Under the pieces are notes generated by a model. That model saw nothing but the letters and a program-made list of their open reading frames with translations. It did no database searches and was not told the DNA's origin. Shown here in pieces: positions 20,026-29,144 of a DNA stretch of 64,000 bases; within the stretch, counting starts at the first letter, position 1, and each line of letters starts with the position of its first letter. The stretch lies in the NCBI RefSeq assembly GCF_000732535.1, contig NZ_APNK01000005.1, forward strand, positions 1-64,000. The letters are read 5' to 3'. The position numbers and the translations under genes are program-made. Source of the stretch: Salinisphaera hydrothermalis C41B8. Lineage in GTDB: Bacteria > Pseudomonadota > Gammaproteobacteria > Nevskiales > Salinisphaeraceae.

Positions 20026-20895
20026 TTACATTCGCGCGCGGCCGCTCATGGCTTCCAGCCGCTGGATTCGTTCGGCGGTGGGGGGATGGGTCGAGAACAG
20101 CTTGCCGATGTTCACGCCCGCCAACGGATTCACGATAAACAGATGCGCCGTGCCGGGATTGTGCTCGGCAGACGCCATCGGATGCGCCTGATTGGCCTGC
20201 TCGAGCTTGCGTAACGCGCTGGCCAGGCCCATCGGGTTGCCGGAAATTTCGGCGCCCCCCTTGTCGGCCGCGAACTCGCGCGAACGCGAAACCGCCATCT
20301 GAATCAGCGCGGCCGCGAGCGGCGCGAGAATGATGGTGGCCAGGGCCCCGAGCATGCCGCCTGCCCCGTCGCGATTGTCGTTGCCGCGAAAACCGCCGAA
20401 CAACATCGCCCACTGCGCCATGTTGGCGATCATGGTGATCGCCCCGGCGAAAGTCGCCGCCACCGCGCTGATCAGCGTGTCGCGATGCCGTACGTGCGCC
20501 AACTCGTGCGCGAGCACGCCGCGGAGCTCTTCCCGGTTCATCATCCGCAGCAGCCCCGTAGTCGCCGCCACGGCCGCATGCGACGGATTACGACCGGTCG
20601 CGAAGGCGTTGGGCGTATCCGACTCCATCACGAACACACGGGGCATGGGCAGCTGTGCACGCTGTGCCAATTCACGCACAACGTTGTACAGCTCGGGCGC
20701 ATCGGCTGGCGAGGCTTCACGCGCGCCGTGCATCTTCAACACCAGGCGATCGGAGAACCAGTAGCTGCCGAAATTCATCGCGGCAGCGAAAATCAGCGCA
20801 ATCACCATGCCGCCACGGCCACCCAGCGCCCCGCCCACGAGGACCAGCAACACGGTCAGGCCAGCCAGCAATACGGTCGTCCGCAACGCATTCAT
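20026..20895 (-). CDS. htpX: HtpX heat-shock zinc metalloprotease
   Basis: A 289-residue inner-membrane protease of family M48 that degrades damaged membrane proteins. It has two N-terminal hydrophobic helices, the zinc motif [10 protein letters not shown], a further hydrophobic pair, and the glutamate-bearing [15 protein letters not shown]. The start is the ATG at 20895, preceded by GAGGAGG at a good distance; the longer frame to 20916 would add seven residues upstream of the ribosome site. Near the end, [15 protein letters not shown] is typical of HtpX. Confidence 0.94.
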   Translation of the reverse strand: MNALRTTVLLAGLTVLLVLVGGALGGRGGMVIALIFAAAMNFGSYWFSDRLVLKMHGAREASPADAPELYNVVRELAQRAQLPMPRVFVMESDTPNAFATGRNPSHAAVAATTGLLRMMNREELRGVLAHELAHVRHRDTLISAVAATFAGAITMIANMAQWAMLFGGFRGNDNRDGAGGMLGALATIILAPLAAALIQMAVSRSREFAADKGGAEISGNPMGLASALRKLEQANQAHPMASAEHNPGTAHLFIVNPLAGVNIGKLFSTHPPTAERIQRLEAMSGRARM

Positions 20896-21225
20896 ACCAC
20901 ACACCCTCCTCAACAAAGAGGTTTTGCCCTCTCGCTCAAGATAACGGCGTTTGCAACGTAATCAAGATGACGCAGTAAATGCTCGATTCCCCTCAAGGTA
21001 GCGCGTATCCTTGATCAATAGTCCGTGATGATACGTAGACACAATCGATACCCGGGCCAGTCGGCATAGCCACCCTGTCGACCATACCCGACCGCTCTGT
21101 TGACCGAGACGATCCATGACCGATCCGCTTCCGGCTTCGCTTTCGCTTCACTGGGTCCCCCCGGCAGGTCGGGCGCCGGTTGCGTACGCGCCGGCTCGGC
21201 ACACCCACGGCCTGTCGTCGACCCC

Positions 21226-22422
21226 ATGAACGCGGTTACGGCGCGCTACAACGGCTATCAGCTACACAGCGTGTTTCAACCCATCCTGAGCCTGTGTCAT
21301 CGACGCAGTGTGGGTTTCGAATCACTGATGCGTCCTGTGGACGCGGACAATCACTCGCATTCCCCGGTCGATGTGATCCGGGAAGCCGCCGAGCACGGCG
21401 ATATTCGTCAGCTGGACACGCTCTGTCAGAGTCTGCATATCCGCAACTTCTCCGCGCAGGCGCCGGACGAACGCTGGCTCTTCCTCAATCTCGACCCCAG
21501 CACCATTGCCGATCGCTGGTACCACGACGGAACATTGACGAGCGCCTTGCGCGAGGCTGGGGTCCCGCCGCAACGACTGGTCATTGAGATCGTCGAGGGG
21601 GCCATCGACGATGAGCCACAGCTGTTCGCGGCGGTCGATTACTTTCGTTCGATCGGCGCCCTCGTCGCGCTCGATGATTTCGGCACCGGGCATTCCAACT
21701 TCGACCGGATCTGGCGGCTGGCGCCCGACATCATCAAGCTCGACCGCAGCCTCATCGTCGAGGCGGAACAGCATCGCACGGGCCGCCTGCGTCAGATGTT
21801 GCCCAATCTGGTCTCGCTCATTCACGAAGCCGGCTCTCTCGTACTGGCCGAGGGCATCGAAACACGTGAACAAGCCCTGCTGGCCATGGACGCCGACATC
21901 GATTTCGTTCAGGGCTTCTATTTCGCGAAGCCAACGCGCGAGATCGACCATACCCGCATCGACGGTCTGCCCATTTTCGGCGAAATCAGCCAGCACTTCG
22001 AAACCACGAGCACGATTCAGGAACGCCTCGAAGCGGACCGTATCGCGCCTTATTCGGACGCGTTCCGCGACGCGATCGAGCGCATTGCCAGAGGCGAAAG
22101 CCCTCAAGAAGCCACACGCGCGCTCATGAATATGCCGCGTGCAGCGCGCTTCTACATGCTCAACGCGCGCGGCGAACAGCTCATGCATGTGGACGGTCGC
22201 TCGTTGCGCACGCGGCGCATCTTTCATGCCGGCCCCATCACCGATACCTCGGGTGGCACCTGGTCGCGACGCCAGTATTTCCGGGCCGCGATGGCCGAGC
22301 CCCAGCGACTGCAGACATCACGCCCCTACTTATCGAGCACTGGCGCTTACATGTGCGTGACATTGTCGATCGCCCAGGGCAATCCGCCGGAACGGGTGGT
22401 CTGTTTCGATATCGACTGGTAG
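21226..22422 (+). CDS. EAL-domain c-di-GMP phosphodiesterase with C-terminal sensor-like domain
   Basis: About 398 residues. The EAL domain covers roughly residues 10-250 and keeps the expected catalytic set: FESLMRP in place of EALxR, LFLNLDP, VIEIVEGAIDDE, LDDFGTG, IIKLDRSLI, LAEGIET and QGFYFAKP, so hydrolysis of c-di-GMP is likely. The last 120 residues (RAARFYMLNARGEQ, WSRRQYFRAAM, SRPYLSSTGAYMCVTLSIA, VVCFDIDW) look like a Cache/PDC-type sensor domain placed after the enzyme rather than before it. The start is uncertain; a TTG frame opens at 21100. Confidence 0.85.
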   Translation: MNAVTARYNGYQLHSVFQPILSLCHRRSVGFESLMRPVDADNHSHSPVDVIREAAEHGDIRQLDTLCQSLHIRNFSAQAPDERWLFLNLDPSTIADRWYHDGTLTSALREAGVPPQRLVIEIVEGAIDDEPQLFAAVDYFRSIGALVALDDFGTGHSNFDRIWRLAPDIIKLDRSLIVEAEQHRTGRLRQMLPNLVSLIHEAGSLVLAEGIETREQALLAMDADIDFVQGFYFAKPTREIDHTRIDGLPIFGEISQHFETTSTIQERLEADRIAPYSDAFRDAIERIARGESPQEATRALMNMPRAARFYMLNARGEQLMHVDGRSLRTRRIFHAGPITDTSGGTWSRRQYFRAAMAEPQRLQTSRPYLSSTGAYMCVTLSIAQGNPPERVVCFDIDW

Positions 22423-22542
22423 CGCAAGCGACATAACGGTCGCGAATCGAGCTGTCCCCGCCCGCTATACTCTGGGCGCCCTGGATTCGCGGCCTTGCCC
22501 AGCTCTAAAATAAAGACCGATCAAACCAAGCCGACGCATATC

Positions 22543-23106
22543 ATGGGTCAGTCGCTACAGGATCAATTGCTCAAGGCGGGCATCGCCAAGCCCAAGCAGG
22601 CCAAGAAGGCGCGCCACGACAAGGCACGGCGCAACAAGGCGGCGCGGCGGGCCGGCGGCAAGGGCGATGAAGAGCAACAGAAGCTCTCTAAAGATGTCGA
22701 GGCGGCGACCGCCGCCAAACGCGAGGCCGATCGCAAGCGCGCCCAAGCGGCCAATGCGGAACGCGAACAACGCGAGCGCAAGCGCCAGGCGATCCAGATC
22801 ATCAACGAGCATCGCATCGCGATCGAAAAGCCGGAAGCCGACGAGCCACCCTACAGCTATACGGTGAAAGGCAAGATCCGTCGCCTGCCGGTCAGTCGCG
22901 ATCAGCGTCGTCGTCTAGCCGATGGCCGACTGGCAATCGTACGTTACGACGGCCAGACCTCGCTGGTCGACGTCGAAACCGCCCAGCGCCTGGAAGCACT
23001 GATTCCGAAAGCGATCTCCCGGATCACCGAAGCGGACAAAGCCTCGGAAGCGGACCCCGACGACCCCTACGCCGGCTATGAAGTCCCCGACGACCTGATG
23101 TGGTGA
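22543..23106 (+). CDS. DUF2058 family nucleoprotein/polynucleotide-associated protein
   Basis: A 187-residue protein of the DUF2058 (YaiL-like) family. It begins MGQSLQDQLLKAGIAK, followed by a highly basic, charged, probably coiled segment (residues about 15-95, rich in Lys, Arg, Ala, Glu) and a C-terminal domain with YSYTVKGKIRRLPVS and LAIVRYDGQTSLVD. The basic region suggests nucleic-acid binding. The frame opens at 22495, but the ATG at 22543 starts the conserved family N-terminus. Confidence 0.85.
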   Translation: MGQSLQDQLLKAGIAKPKQAKKARHDKARRNKAARRAGGKGDEEQQKLSKDVEAATAAKREADRKRAQAANAEREQRERKRQAIQIINEHRIAIEKPEADEPPYSYTVKGKIRRLPVSRDQRRRLADGRLAIVRYDGQTSLVDVETAQRLEALIPKAISRITEADKASEADPDDPYAGYEVPDDLMW

Positions 23107-23172
23107 CACCGGCCGCGGCCCGAGGGCCGCGATCGGGAAAACGCCGGTTCGGATGGCGTCGCGACCGGCGAA

Positions 23173-24984
23173 TCAATAGCCAGCTGCGAGCCCCGCCGGG
23201 CGCCGACGATCGTTGGCGCCTTCCAGCGTGCCGTCGGCGTGGCGAAGGATGGCCTCGTCCGCGCCCCAGGAGCGCACCACGTGGAAGCTATGCCCCATGG
23301 CTTCGAGCTTCTGCTTGACCGAATCCGTCAGATAACCCGGCTCCACCTTGGTCCGATCCGGCAGCCACTGATTGTGAATGCGCGGCGCGTTGACCGCCTG
23401 CTGCACGTTCATGCCGAAATCGATCACGTTGAGCATGCTCTCGAGCGTGGTCGAGATGATGGTCGAGCCACCGGGGCTGCCGGTGACCATGAACAGGTTG
23501 CCGTTCTTGAGCACCAGCGAGGGCGACATCGACGACAACGGCCGCTTGCCGCCCTCGACCTGATTAGCCTTGCCCTGCACCAGCCCGAACGCATTCGGCA
23601 CCCCGGGCTTGGCTGTGAAATCGTCCATCTCGTTGTTGAGGAAGAAGCCCGTGTTGCCGGCGATATGACCGTTACCGAACAGATAGTTGATGGTATAGGT
23701 CACGCTCACGGCGTTGCCCTGGTCGTCGACCACCGAATACTGCGTGGTGTGCTGACCCTCTCGCGGCCCGAGGCTACCGTGAATCTGCGACGACGGCGTT
23801 GCCTCGTCGGGATTGATGCTGTCGCGCAGCTGGGCCAGGTGATCGGCCGACAGCAGCTTGTCGATCGGGTTGTGCACGAACGCAGGGTCGCCCAGATAGG
23901 TATTGCGATCGGCGAACGCCCGTCGTTCGGCCTCGATCAGATAATGCGACGTCTTGACCGAACCGTAACCCCATTGCTGTAACGGCAGCGGATCGAGAAT
24001 GCCCAGAATCTCGCAGATCGTGGTTCCACCCGAACTTGGCGGCGGCGTCGAGACCACGGTATAGCCGTGATAGCCACAGGTGACCGGTTGGCCCCACGGT
24101 GCGGTGTAGTCGGCAAAATCCTGCAGGGTCAGGATACCGCCGTGGGCCTTGCTGGCCTTGACCACCGCTTTAGCGATGGCGCCGTGATAGAACGCTTTCG
24201 TGCCCTGTTTCGAGATCAACGACAGCGTATGCGCGAGCTGGGGCTGCTTGAGGGTGTCGCCGACCTGATACGGCTTGCCGTGATTGAGAAAGATCTTGGC
24301 GACGTTGGGCTGGTCGGCGAAGTCGTCACTGCGCTCGTGCAGGATGTTCACGTCGCCCTGTTCCAGAGTGAAGCCCTGGCGCGCCAGCCGAATCGCCGGC
24401 GCCATCAGTTGTTTTCGGCTCATGGTGCCAAAACGCCGGCGCGCTTCTTCCAGCCCCATCACCGTGCCCGGGACGCCGGTGCCGAGATAAGTCTTTGTAC
24501 TGCGGCCGTCCACGACGTTGCCATCCGCATCTTGGAAAAGCGTGGGTGTGGCTTTTTCGGGCGCTTTCTCGCGGAAATCGAGAAACAGGTTGCGTTCTGG
24601 ATGATCCGCCGACTTGGCCAGATGCAACACCATGAAGCCCCCACCGCCGATGTTGCCGCAGCAGGGATGGACCACGGCCAGCGCGTAGCCGACCGCTACG
24701 GCCGCGTCCACCGCGTTGCCGCCCTGCTTGAGCACGTTGACGCCAACTTTCGTGGCCAGATGCTGGGCCGTCACCACCATCGCGTGCTGGGCGCTGACCG
24801 GTTGTGCCTTCGCCAGCGCCTGGCGCGTGGTCGGCGGCGCGGTGACGTCCAGCGCGCTGGCGGATATGCCCGAATCGCTCGGCGTTGCGGCGATCGATAC
24901 GCCCGTGCTCAAACCGATCGCGACGATGGTTGCCCCGCCGATCATCCCCAGGCGGCGCAAGAATCCCTTAAACATGAAACGCAT
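23173..24984 (-). CDS. ggt: Gamma-glutamyltransferase (glutathione hydrolase)
   Basis: A 603-residue periplasmic precursor. Residues 1-32 are a signal peptide (basic start, then a hydrophobic stretch ending SIAATP). The large subunit contains GGNAVDAAVAVGYALAVVHPCCGNIGGGGFM. The proenzyme self-cleaves before the catalytic threonine in EGQHTTQYSVVDDQGNAVS, and the small subunit carries SSMSPSLVLKNG and GSPGGSTI. It hydrolyses or transfers the gamma-glutamyl group of glutathione. It is a single gene, with the two aldo/keto reductases further upstream on the same strand. Confidence 0.95.
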   Translation of the reverse strand: MRFMFKGFLRRLGMIGGATIVAIGLSTGVSIAATPSDSGISASALDVTAPPTTRQALAKAQPVSAQHAMVVTAQHLATKVGVNVLKQGGNAVDAAVAVGYALAVVHPCCGNIGGGGFMVLHLAKSADHPERNLFLDFREKAPEKATPTLFQDADGNVVDGRSTKTYLGTGVPGTVMGLEEARRRFGTMSRKQLMAPAIRLARQGFTLEQGDVNILHERSDDFADQPNVAKIFLNHGKPYQVGDTLKQPQLAHTLSLISKQGTKAFYHGAIAKAVVKASKAHGGILTLQDFADYTAPWGQPVTCGYHGYTVVSTPPPSSGGTTICEILGILDPLPLQQWGYGSVKTSHYLIEAERRAFADRNTYLGDPAFVHNPIDKLLSADHLAQLRDSINPDEATPSSQIHGSLGPREGQHTTQYSVVDDQGNAVSVTYTINYLFGNGHIAGNTGFFLNNEMDDFTAKPGVPNAFGLVQGKANQVEGGKRPLSSMSPSLVLKNGNLFMVTGSPGGSTIISTTLESMLNVIDFGMNVQQAVNAPRIHNQWLPDRTKVEPGYLTDSVKQKLEAMGHSFHVVRSWGADEAILRHADGTLEGANDRRRPAGLAAGY

Positions 24985-25117
24985 ACCGAGCTGAAATCTC
25001 TCGAGCCACTATAGCGGGCTCACGCAGCAGACGGCACCCCGGCCTTGCGTCAAAACGCTACCGGATCGACCGTACGGGCCGATCCGGCAGGTCCGGACAC
25101 AACGTCGAACGGACGGC

Positions 25118-26104
25118 TCAATCCGGCACGTAGGCCGACGCCGGCAACAAGCCCTCACGTTTGAACTCGGCCCAGAGTTCGGCCGGAATATCGGTCTCGA
25201 ACAACGCCTTGTTCTGCGGAATCCGCTCCGGCTTGCTGGCACCGGGGATGATCGAGTCCACCGCCGGATGAGCCGCCGAGAACTGTAACGCGGCAGCCTT
25301 GAGATCCACGCCGTGGCCACGGCAGATCTCGGCCATCCGATCGCGCGTACGTATCGATTCCTCGGTCGCCTTCTGATAGAGATAATGATCGCCGCCGGCG
25401 AGCAGTCCCGACCCGAACGGCGCCCCGACCACCACGCTCACGTCGCGATCGAGGCAACGCGGAAACAGCTCGTCCGCCCCCGCCGTGTTGAGCAGGTGAT
25501 ACTGGGTCGCGAGCAGGAATACGTCGGGATCCGCCTCGTCCAGCGCCCGCAGGCAAGGCTCGATGGTGTTCACGCCCAGCCCCCAGCCGTGGATAAGCCC
25601 CTGGTCGCGCATTTCGGTGAGCGCCCTGGCCGCGCCGGCCATGGCAGTGGCGAAATAATCGGTCCACGCATCGCCCAGCGCGTCCGGCGAAAGATCGTGG
25701 ATATAGACGATGTCGAGATAGCCCACACCCATGCGCTGGAGGCTGTCGTGCACGGCCTGCTTCGCGCCGTCGTAGGAATAATCCAGGCGGCGCTTGAAAT
25801 ATAGCCCGCCCACGAACGGGCCGGTGGCCTCGGGCTCTTCGGCCGGTTCGAGCACGCGCCCGACTTTGGTCGAGAGCACATATTCGGAGCGCGGCTTGCG
25901 CGCCAGGAACGAACCAAAGCGCTGCTCCGACAGCCCGGCCCCGTAGTGCGGCGCCGTGTCGTAGTAGCGAATACCGTGCTGCCAAGCCGTGGCCAGCGTC
26001 TCGCGGGCCCGGTCGTCGTCCGAATGCGCATACATATCGCCCAGCGGTGCGCCGCCGAAGCCCATGCGATCCAGAGTCGGGCCAGAATGCTTGAAGTCGC
26101 TCAT
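25118..26104 (-). CDS. Aldo/keto reductase (L-fucose/pyridoxal-type dehydrogenase group)
   Basis: A 328-residue aldo/keto reductase with the catalytic set visible: Asp and Tyr in YDTAPHYGAGLSE, Lys in LSTKVGRVL and His in VYIHDLSPD. The pattern GFGGAPLGDMY at the start and the C-terminal IIPGASKPERI fit the group of D-threo-aldose 1-dehydrogenase and pyridoxal 4-dehydrogenase. It is probably an NAD(P)-dependent oxidoreductase of sugars or aldehydes. AGGAGG lies directly before the ATG. A second aldo/keto reductase gene starts 73 bp upstream on the same strand, so the two may be co-transcribed. Confidence 0.88.
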   Translation of the reverse strand: MSDFKHSGPTLDRMGFGGAPLGDMYAHSDDDRARETLATAWQHGIRYYDTAPHYGAGLSEQRFGSFLARKPRSEYVLSTKVGRVLEPAEEPEATGPFVGGLYFKRRLDYSYDGAKQAVHDSLQRMGVGYLDIVYIHDLSPDALGDAWTDYFATAMAGAARALTEMRDQGLIHGWGLGVNTIEPCLRALDEADPDVFLLATQYHLLNTAGADELFPRCLDRDVSVVVGAPFGSGLLAGGDHYLYQKATEESIRTRDRMAEICRGHGVDLKAAALQFSAAHPAVDSIIPGASKPERIPQNKALFETDIPAELWAEFKREGLLPASAYVPD

Positions 26105-26177
26105 ATATCCTCCTGAGCGGTGGATGAGTCGTTGGCGGCCGCGTCGTCGGCCCGACGCGGCCGGGTTCGGAAATCGG

Positions 26178-27146
26178 TTATTCGCGCTCTTCCGGCGGGG
26201 TCGCGCTCGCCTCGTCCAGCGTGGTCACAGCCGCCTCGTCTAGCGTGATCGAGGTCGCCGTGACGAGCTGGTCGAACTGCGACTTCGACGTGGCCGATAC
26301 GATCGGCGCGGTTACGCTCCGACGCTGGATGAGCCAGGCCAGCGCGATGGCCGCCGGCGTGGTGTCGTAGCGCGCGGCGACGTCGTCCAGCGCGGCGAGA
26401 ATCCGCATGCCGCGGTCGTCGAAGTACTTGTCCACGAACGGCGCACGCGCCCGGCCTTCGGCATCGGCCCGGCTGCGATATTTGCCGGTCAGAAAACCGC
26501 TGGCGAGCGAGAAATACGGCGTCACGCCCAGATCGTGCTCGATGCAGATCTCGGCCAGATCGTTTTCGAAATCGAATCGATCGTAAAGATTGTAGAACGG
26601 CTGCAGCACTTCATAACGCGGCACCTCGAGATCGCGTGCCGCGCCCAGCGCCGACACCAGCCGCGCGCCGTCATAGTTGGACGCGCCGATGTTACGGACC
26701 TTGCCGTCCGAGATCAGCCGGTCGAACGCTTCCATGGTTTCGTCGAGCGGCGTGGTGTCGTCATCGGTATGGGCAAAGTACAGATCGAGATAATCGGTGT
26801 TCAGACGGCGCAGCGAGTTCTCGATTTCGGTCGTGATCCACTCGCGCGACAGCCCTTCACCCTGATCGGGCATTTCCATGCCGACCTTGCTGGCCAACAC
26901 GATGCGATCGCGATTGCCGCGTTCGGCGAGATAACGCCCGAGCAGCGCTTCCGATTCGCCGCCCGAATGGCCTTCAGCCCATTTCGAGTAGACGTCGGCG
27001 GTATCGATCATGTTGAAGCCGGCATCCAGCCAGGCATCGATCATGTCGAAGCTGTCTTTTTCGTTCAGCGTCCAGCCGAACACATTGCCGCCGAAGATCA
27101 GCGGGGCGGTCTTGAGTTCGGTCAGACCCAGGGTGCGATATTCCAT
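26178..27146 (-). CDS. Aldo/keto reductase
   Basis: A 322-residue aldo/keto reductase with Asp and Tyr in NMIDTADVYSKWAEG, Lys in VLASKVGMEM and His in LYFAHTDDDTTP. It begins MEYRTLGLTELKTAPLIFGGNVFGWT, typical of the YajO/Tas-like subfamily of general aldehyde and ketone reductases. GGAG precedes the ATG. It shares strand and spacing with the reductase at 25118 but the two are only distantly similar, so they probably have different substrates. Confidence 0.88.
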   Translation of the reverse strand: MEYRTLGLTELKTAPLIFGGNVFGWTLNEKDSFDMIDAWLDAGFNMIDTADVYSKWAEGHSGGESEALLGRYLAERGNRDRIVLASKVGMEMPDQGEGLSREWITTEIENSLRRLNTDYLDLYFAHTDDDTTPLDETMEAFDRLISDGKVRNIGASNYDGARLVSALGAARDLEVPRYEVLQPFYNLYDRFDFENDLAEICIEHDLGVTPYFSLASGFLTGKYRSRADAEGRARAPFVDKYFDDRGMRILAALDDVAARYDTTPAAIALAWLIQRRSVTAPIVSATSKSQFDQLVTATSITLDEAAVTTLDEASATPPEERE

Positions 27147-27193
27147 GTTGGCTCCATTGCATGAATCGATTCGGTTGCAAAACGGCAGCGGCG

Positions 27194-27529
27194 CTATCCG
27201 TCGAGGCTCGGGATGCCGTGTTCCCAGAGCGCGACCAAACGCGGCGGCGCGTCGGTTTCGTCGATCGTGAGCTGCTCGGTGGGCGTAGTGAGATCGTCCC
27301 CCGCGAACAGCTCAAGTCGGAAGAAGCGCTGGTCACCCCGACCCGGGCGTGCCGTGGCGCGCTCGCGCGCCACGTCGACCAGCTCGGCCAGGCGCTGTTG
27401 CTGTCGGCCCGGCTGGCAATCACCCCAGGCGAATTCCCGCGCCCGCATCAGACCCGGCGCCGCGACCAGCCCGCCCTCGCGGGTCAGCCGAAAACGAGAG
27501 TCAGGGGGCAGCGCGCCAGGCTTCGCCAT
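27194..27529 (-). CDS. Emfourin-like inhibitor of protealysin
   Basis: A 111-residue protein that follows the M4 protease gene by only 7 bp on the same strand. Its features (FRLTREGGLVAAPGLM early, FFRLELFAGDD, LTIDETDAPPRLVALWEH) resemble emfourin, the small proteinaceous inhibitor encoded beside protealysin in Serratia. Without a signal peptide it should act inside the cell, holding the protease inactive. The call rests on both the sequence pattern and the gene order. Confidence 0.75.
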   Translation of the reverse strand: MAKPGALPPDSRFRLTREGGLVAAPGLMRAREFAWGDCQPGRQQQRLAELVDVARERATARPGRGDQRFFRLELFAGDDLTTPTEQLTIDETDAPPRLVALWEHGIPSLDG

Positions 27530-27536
27530 GACCGCA

Positions 27537-28577
27537 TCAGACCTCGGCCGGCGTGACGCCCACGTCGCTCCAGGCTTGGCTCACGATGTCGGCAAGCTCC
27601 CGGCCGGCGTGTTCGCGTGCGTTGGCGAGCGTCACGCCCGCGAATTGAGCGAAATCGGCGTTTTCGGTCAATCGATGATCGTTGAGCGTGGCGTACCACA
27701 CCGGGCCGACCGTTTCCCAGCTGTATCCACCGGCCGCCATCGCGGCCCGATAGAAGGCATGGTTCGGAATCCCGGAATTGATATGCACGCCGCCGTTATC
27801 CTGACGGGTCTCGACATAGTGAGCCATGGTGGCCGGTTGCGGATCGCGACCCAGTGTTGGATCGTCGTAGGCGGTCCCCGGCCGGGCCAGCGAACGCAGC
27901 GCCGCGCCGTGAACCTGATCGGTGAGCAGTTCAGCACCGATGAGCCAGTCGGCTTCGGCAGCCGTCTGGCCGGCCGCATACTGGGCCGTCATCACGCCGA
28001 ACACGTCGGACACGGATTCGTTGAGCGCGCCCGACTGGTCCTGATACGCCAGCCCGGCCGTGGCCTCGGTCACGCCGTGGGTGAGTTCGTGGGCGACGAC
28101 ATCCAGCGAACGCGTAAACGGTCGGAAAATCCGGCCGTCTCCATCACCAAAGACCATTTCGCGTCCGTTCCAGAACGCGTTGTCGTAGTGACGCCCGTAA
28201 TGCACGCTGCCGTCCAGCGCCAGTCCGTGGTTGTCGATCGAGTTGCGGTCGAACACTTCCTTATAGAACCGCCATGTCCGGCCGAGATCGTCGTAGGCCT
28301 CGTTGACTTCGCGGTCGTCGGCGGCGGCCTCATCCTCGCGCCGAACCATCCGCCCGGGAAGATCCTGCGTATGGCCGGCATCGTAGATCGTGCGGCGCAG
28401 TTCATCGGCCGCCTCTGGAAGCGCTGTGACGGCGGTCAACCGCATGCGCTGTAGTGCTTCGTTCGCGCGCTGTGTTTCCAGCACACATTGCTTGATGTCG
28501 TCGGGCGCGTGCTGTGCCAGACGCTCGAGAATATGCGGCGGCACGATGCCGCTGCGGCGATGACGGGTCGAAACCAT
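27537..28577 (-). CDS. M4 metalloprotease, protealysin-like
   Basis: A 346-residue thermolysin-family zinc protease. The zinc-binding and catalytic motifs are HELTHGVTEATAGL and ALNESVSDVFG, and the proton-donor region is GVHINSGIPNHAFYRAA. The first 40-50 residues form a short propeptide with PPHILERLAQHA, matching the PPxxL segment of protealysin precursors. There is no signal peptide, so it is not a classical exported thermolysin. GAGG precedes the ATG. An emfourin-like inhibitor gene follows directly, making a protease-inhibitor pair. Confidence 0.9.
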   Translation of the reverse strand: MVSTRHRRSGIVPPHILERLAQHAPDDIKQCVLETQRANEALQRMRLTAVTALPEAADELRRTIYDAGHTQDLPGRMVRREDEAAADDREVNEAYDDLGRTWRFYKEVFDRNSIDNHGLALDGSVHYGRHYDNAFWNGREMVFGDGDGRIFRPFTRSLDVVAHELTHGVTEATAGLAYQDQSGALNESVSDVFGVMTAQYAAGQTAAEADWLIGAELLTDQVHGAALRSLARPGTAYDDPTLGRDPQPATMAHYVETRQDNGGVHINSGIPNHAFYRAAMAAGGYSWETVGPVWYATLNDHRLTENADFAQFAGVTLANAREHAGRELADIVSQAWSDVGVTPAEV

Positions 28578-28706
28578 GGCTGGCCTCGGAAAAACGAGAG
28601 ACTGATTGCATCATGCACCCGACAATCTCCCTGCGCATCCCGTCGTACACGGATGGCAGCTGGGTTAATCTCAACGCCATTGACCACCGCCCCGCCGGAG
28701 ATCGCC

Positions 28707-29138
28707 ATGCGCCGCCTATTGCTATTTGCCACCGGGCTCGCCCTGCTCGCCACCAGCCCGTTCGCCGCGGCGCAGAGCAATACGCCGGGCAAACCCGGTG
28801 ATCTGTCGGCCACGCGCGCCCTGTTCGACCAGCTCGATGCCAACGGCGACGGCTACCTGTCGCGTGCCGAAGCCAGCGCTGTCGAACCGATCGCGAACAT
28901 GTACGACTCGATGGATACCAACGCCACCCTGGAAAAACAGGCCCAGCACAGTAATCCCGGCATCGACTACGCCCAGTTCAAGGCGGGCATCGAAGCGGCC
29001 CGTTCGAGCGGCGCCTTCGGCCCGGCCGTCTCCGGGGGACAAACCTATCTGGTGTACCCGGACGGCCACCGTGTCCAGGTCAAACCCGGCGCGAACCCGA
29101 ATGCCGGCGACAACAACGGCGACACATCGAATCACTGA
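28707..29138 (+). CDS. Exported EF-hand protein
   Basis: A 143-residue protein with a cleavable signal peptide (LLLFATGLALLATSPFAAAQ). One canonical 12-residue calcium loop is present (DANGDGYLSRAE, residues about 44-55); a second hand near NPGIDYAQFKAGIEA looks degenerate. The C-terminus (TYLVYPDGHRVQVKPG) is a short beta-type tail. CGGAG lies upstream of the chosen ATG. It is followed after 6 bp by the CDP-diacylglycerol diphosphatase gene, so the two are probably co-transcribed. Calcium sensing or binding in the periplasm is inferred. Confidence 0.8.
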   Translation: MRRLLLFATGLALLATSPFAAAQSNTPGKPGDLSATRALFDQLDANGDGYLSRAEASAVEPIANMYDSMDTNATLEKQAQHSNPGIDYAQFKAGIEAARSSGAFGPAVSGGQTYLVYPDGHRVQVKPGANPNAGDNNGDTSNH

Positions 29139-29144
29139 CCACCA

